Source of the DNA: Trochalopteron elliotii
Taxonomy: Eukaryota > Chordata > Aves > Passeriformes > Leiothrichidae
NCBI GenBank assembly: GCA_024734555.1
Contig: JANPWX010000081.1
Location: 3,682,825 to 3,746,824, forward strand
Reading direction: 5' to 3'
DNA length: 64,000 nucleotides
Both the position numbers and the translations under genes were made by a program. Under the pieces are notes generated by a model. It did no database searches and was not told the DNA's origin. It saw nothing but the letters and a program-made list of their open reading frames with translations. This document shows positions 59,421-64,000 of this stretch, piece by piece. The stretch's first letter is position 1, and every line of letters starts with the position of its first letter.

Positions 59421-62400
59421 AAACATCCATGTGGGAATACATCAGTACCTTTTCTAGCAATAACTTTAGAAAGCCATGTCCAGAGTGACTAATGAGCTGC
59501 CTCATTAGATGAGGATACTTCACCTCAGAGTCAAGATCATCTCCATAGAAATGAGGAAGAAGCTGGTGGTTGGTGGTGGTGATGGTGCTAGGCAGGTCTC
59601 ACAGAAATATAAACTCCATTCTGCACTATCAGCCCAGCATCTTTTTAAGCACTATATTCGCTCAAGGGGAAAACTGGCAAGGAGGACTTTTCTATTTTTT
59701 TTTGTGAGACATTTCAGATCTTGGTTTCATCATCTACAAAATGCATATTTCACATATGATAAGATTCATATAAAAATGTCATGTAGTAGTGCTCATCATA
59801 AACCAAACCCAGATTACATTTAGAGAAAAATATATACAGAAAACAAGGATTTAGGACTGAATGAATCAAAAAGCTAAGTGAGAGGTACAACTTCAAACTG
59901 AACTGGAAGTAACTGGTTTAATTTTTATTCAGCCGAGTTCTTGCCAATTGCTAAGGTATTGAAAGCCATGAATGTAATCAGTAAGCAAGAAAAAAAAATT
60001 AGTAAGTGAATCTGTTTTCCAAAGCAAGCAATATGTAACCAACAAAGCAAAAGCCCAGCCATACAGTTGTCGAAGACACTAAATGTATGGATCCTATATC
60101 ATTGTTGAGTTAATTTGTGTTCAAAGAGGAATGCAAGTATAATAAGTAGATTTTAGCTTCATCTATGAATTAATATTATTTAGTGTTCCTTTTATTTCTA
60201 GCTAGATCATAATTTTTTTTATGTAGATATATTGGAGTCTGATTAGATATATCCCTGTGTCAGAAAATAGTTTTAGGTGCCAAACATTATGAAACATTTT
60301 CTAAAAAGCTTGGTAGGGGACCAAGAACTTCAGTTCTCAGAAATGCTGGATTTTACTTGCAGGATGTCTCTGCAAGAGATGGGAACTCAGTATATATTAA
60401 AGGCAATCCTATTAAGAAAGAAATCTTTTCACTGCAACCCTGAAGTAATTTAGACTAGGAACCATTTTTAAAATCGCAAACTATCTGAAATTATCCAGTG
60501 ATCCATAAATAATCTCATTGCACCAGGAAAAATCAAGAGAGAAAGAGAATGGTAGGAGGAAGCTTGAATGCATTCTTAGCTGAAACCAGTGCTTGAGAAA
60601 AACACGAACCAACATTCAAAGTGTCATGAGCTAAGTATACAAAAATTTACAGACTAGCTACAATAATTGTGCCAAAATCAGCAACAGCAAAGGAATTACA
60701 TAATAAAACAAACACAACTAAAGAAGATACACATTTTAAAGGCCATATCTCTCATCACTTTCTTTTCTTTGTTTTATGATCTGTCTCTTATGTTACTCAT
60801 TACTTGTTCACCAAAAAAAATACCCTTTCCTGTTTTGGTATTGTTATCTTCCTGGAGAAGAAATTACAATTCTTTGTACCCATGAAGTCTTTTCTAGATG
60901 ATGCTACCTACTGCAAAATTAGCACACAACTCAAGAAAAGGGAAAAAAAAAGTCAGTTTTGCTCTAGCCATGTTTCACCACTAGTGTGTCAACTATTCTT
61001 GCAGAGGGGGAGTTCTAGGAGCTTTGTGGAATTAAAGGATTTGTGCAGAAAAGCTTTTATTTACTTCGACATTCCTAAGAAGCACCAACATCCATCCAAC
61101 ATGAAATTCAGGCACAGTTTTTCTGCTCATCTTACCCAAAATCAGGTTTAGAACAAGATTTCTTTGTATAAGATGACATCTGAGATGGTGCTATGCTGTG
61201 ACCATGAGACCCCACTACCTAGACTGTAAACCCAGTGATTCCTGTGTAAACACATTTCCCATCCATCCAGGGGGTACTGCAGGGATGGCAGTCTCGAAAC
61301 CGTGTCAAGTGATGCAAGCACAGCTCATTATCACACAGCAGTACCACACACCCCGACACAGATTTCTATTCCCACTGTGATTTTAAATGCCTCCTTACAA
61401 GTAAGCTTCTCAGAGGATTAATAGTTGGATTTTTCTGCTATATAGAACAAGCTCCAATGAGGCAGCCTCAAAACTCCATGAAAGTCCTGAGCTCTGGCAT
61501 TTGTTTTTCAGGCAGGACAAGGAAACCTTGGTGGCACTTCCCGAGTATCGGTGTGATTTACAGTGGTGAGCATGTTCCTTGTAATCCGAATAGTGAGACC
61601 AAGAAATCAAAAACTGTAGGGATATTTCAGCCCCTTATCCACTGATGGGTTTTAGAGACAACATCTGTTTGCCATTCTCTGGGACAATAATTCTGCTGGT
61701 AGAAGATTAAACCAGAGCAGGCTACTGAGTTCTGCAAGGTTCGGAGTGCTCACCCAGAAAATCTCTGATGCATTTTTCATGTTAATGTGTCTGGTGAAAT
61801 CAGCTTTGAAAAGTGAGATACATCTTGTTAAACTAAATTTTGACAGCAGGATGATACTCACAGTGTCACCATCTCCTTTTGAGCTTCCCTTTGGGAAGAC
61901 AAAGTATTTCTAAGTACTGTTTGTTTGCTTCTTTTTGTTGTATGTACAGTTATTTGGTCAGGTTACCTCACCATGGGCAAGCCTATCATGTATTAAAGCA
62001 ATTATTTTGTGCTTCAGTTCATAGATAGATAATACATATATTTATACAGATACTTGCAAACACTTGTGAGTTTGGTGCTCAGCTATTGCTGAAGTTTTGT
62101 GTGCTCTGGACATGAAACTAATACCAAGACCCTATGGAGATTCCTGATTTAGGAGTCTTCCAGAATTAAATTTACTGGGCATGTAACTTCTACTCTAAGA
62201 ACTATATTTTCAAAGCTGTCTATGTAAAGCTGACCAACACAACAAATGATTTGAGAAACGCTGTAAGTGTGTTAGTGCTGCTGATTTATAGCAAAGAAAG
62301 TATGTGTGAAAATCAAAAGCTTATTACCATCAGCTCCTTGCCAGTTTTTCCCAGATGCCCTGTTTGATATACAACAAGTTGGGTCAGGAAAATTCTAATT

Positions 62401-63399
62401 TACTTGAAGGTATCTTTGGCCTTGGCAGTTTCTGAAAAGACAATACCTGGCAGGCCTAACACACTGACCTTGAGTAATGAAGCTCAAGAGATATATTTAT
62501 ATAAATACCTGTATGCCTGTATTCATGCAAATGCCTGATTTAAAAGAAAGAGTGGTAATGATCTTTCCTAACTTTTACTTTCACAAACCATTTAATCAAT
62601 CAATAAACCTGCCAATCTATATCTGTCTGTGTATGGGGAGAGGTTGAGACATTTAAGTCAACCAGGAGTACACAATTTAGCAACTGTGGCACTGCAAAAC
62701 AGCATGTACTCTACAAATTAAAACAAGCAAAGAGCATTAGCTAAAGCAAGCAATCTCAGCCTTTTTGCTGGGAGTCTTAATTTAGAAAATCTACTCAGGA
62801 AGAATAATTGTTCCCATTTGTTATTTTGCTTGGATGACTTTTACAGAACTGTTTTCGCCATCAATTGGCAAATTCAGTGGAAGAAACAAATTACCCTATT
62901 ATTAAAGCATATTTGCAGCAAACAATAGACATTCCATATAAGCTGTGCTTATCCATCCTTTTTTCCTGAAACCTTCTAAGAAGGATGTGCCTTCATCCCA
63001 ATGTGGCTTTGTGTGGTTGGTGTTGGATGACAGGCTGGATCTCCAGCAGAACATGGTTCTGCTCACTCCGTGTATACCCCACTGGGCTCTGCTCCAGGCC
63101 AGGGCAGCCTCACTGACTGAAATATGTGACCTCCTGACCAGGTTTCCTGCACTGCTCACAGTTTCTCTGCAGCTTAATTCCAGCCTCTCTCACTTCTCCT
63201 GCTAGGGTTATTTTCTATCAGCATTCCTGTTACAGGCTGCCCCTGTTTTTACAGGTGGCAATATAAGAATGTTTGAAAGTTTCTTCTGGGCTAATATTTT
63301 CGCTATTTTTTTCCCTATTAATGAGAACTTAATTTTTATTTCACTTCAGTGTTTAAGTAGTTTATAAGAAAAGCTGACTTGGAAATTGACCTGAGTATA
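59421..63399. other. Long non-coding stretch
   Basis: No repeat family or gene is recognised. Frames at 59509-59823, 60804-61151 and around 62902-63205 (both strands) have no recognised domain. The part at 62990-63190 is GC-richer but has no splice context. Confidence 0.5.
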
Positions 63400-63900
63400 C
63401 TTTTCAAAGTCAAGTATTTAGAATTAAATTAATCTTGCTTAATTTTTGGCATGTGTGAGTTAGCTAAGATACTCTTACTTACTTGCGTACAATCCCTCCA
63501 CACTTAGTGGAAAAAAAATTAATTATCTTTTGGGCTTGTAGCTTTTTCTTCCACTTGTGGTCAAAGTAGTCAATATCAAAAGAAACCATGAACATCTAAA
63601 TAGGGGCCTTTGAAAAATAGGGGAGTTAAAATCCAAACCTGTAGTGCATTGACCTTATTAATCTTGTTTTCCTTGCAAAATCATATACATTTCATTAAAC
63701 TTTGAATGGAGGTCTTGAAATGCAGGTTGTAGCACAATCTTTATTCCCCTCATTTAAAATTAAAGAGGTTTGGCAGATCAATAACCAATGGATTAATGAG
63801 TCACTGATGATAATAACAGCAATTTACATCAGCAGCACCTATTATCAAGAGCAATCACAAAGTACTTGGGGAGCAGATTAACAAACTATTTCTGCTTAAG
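63400..63900. promoter_or_regulatory. Candidate conserved non-coding element at the right edge
   Basis: About 500 bp of AT-rich, non-repetitive sequence. It is dense in homeodomain- and HOX/MEIS/TCF-like words: TTAATTATC, GATCAATAACCAATGGATTA, TGATGATAATAACAGC and CTATTATCAAGAGCAATCAC. It has no open frame of note. This is the texture of a vertebrate developmental enhancer. The call is inference and depends on alignment. Confidence 0.3.
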
Positions 63901-64000
63901 TGGTGCCGGAAGCCAACTTCCTTTGGAAGCCAGATGAAGAAGGATAGAAAATAATGACCATTAAAGCAAATATTGAACTACAGTTGCCACAAAATTGTGT

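Overview
This window looks like non-coding nuclear DNA from a bird, probably a songbird. The sequence is AT-rich. It carries several copies of CR1, the dominant avian LINE, four of them on the minus strand and recognisable from the 3' non-coding region. Two of these retain the terminal ATTCTATG-type repeat or its direct remnant. It also carries LTRs of avian endogenous retroviruses, two old MIR-like (CORE-SINE) fragments and an ancient CR1 relative. I found no rRNA, tRNA, CRISPR array, operon or prokaryotic feature. No reading frame matches a protein I recognise: the longest is 154 codons, and open frames are short and scattered on both strands, as expected by chance. The window is best read as intergenic or deep intronic sequence; I cannot name the locus.

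Layout. 1-4300: mostly unremarkable DNA with an internal CR1 fragment (949-1222) and a very strong G-quadruplex motif on the minus strand (1593-1629). 4313-4826: a solo ERVL-like LTR with near-perfect 5-bp target duplications. 4832-19800: AT-rich sequence with simple repeats, a short CR1 3' end (10175-10247), small local duplications, an AAT/ATT block framed by a 12-bp direct repeat (15856-15926) and a MIR fragment (17970-18085). 19800-31700: a strong splice acceptor (19856), a second MIR-like fragment, a splice-flanked open segment on the minus strand (21251-21366), an ancient CR1 (30405-30760) and a splice-flanked open segment on the plus strand (31604-31691). 31700-54700: long quiet stretches with candidate conserved non-coding blocks (about 37140-37370, 43660-43745, 45890-46260, 48050-48210) and two CR1 fragments. 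54790-55775: an ERVL-like LTR into which an ERVK-like LTR has inserted, both with target duplications. 57333-58061: an antisense LTR with promoter and polyadenylation signals. 58626-58715: a CR1 3' end. The right edge (about 63400-63900) again looks like a conserved non-coding element.

No genes act together here. The main biology is a record of retroelement insertions, a few possible non-coding regulatory blocks, and two or three splice-flanked segments that could be exons of an unidentified protein-coding or long non-coding transcript. Family assignments come from pattern recognition and target-duplication length; no database search was possible.
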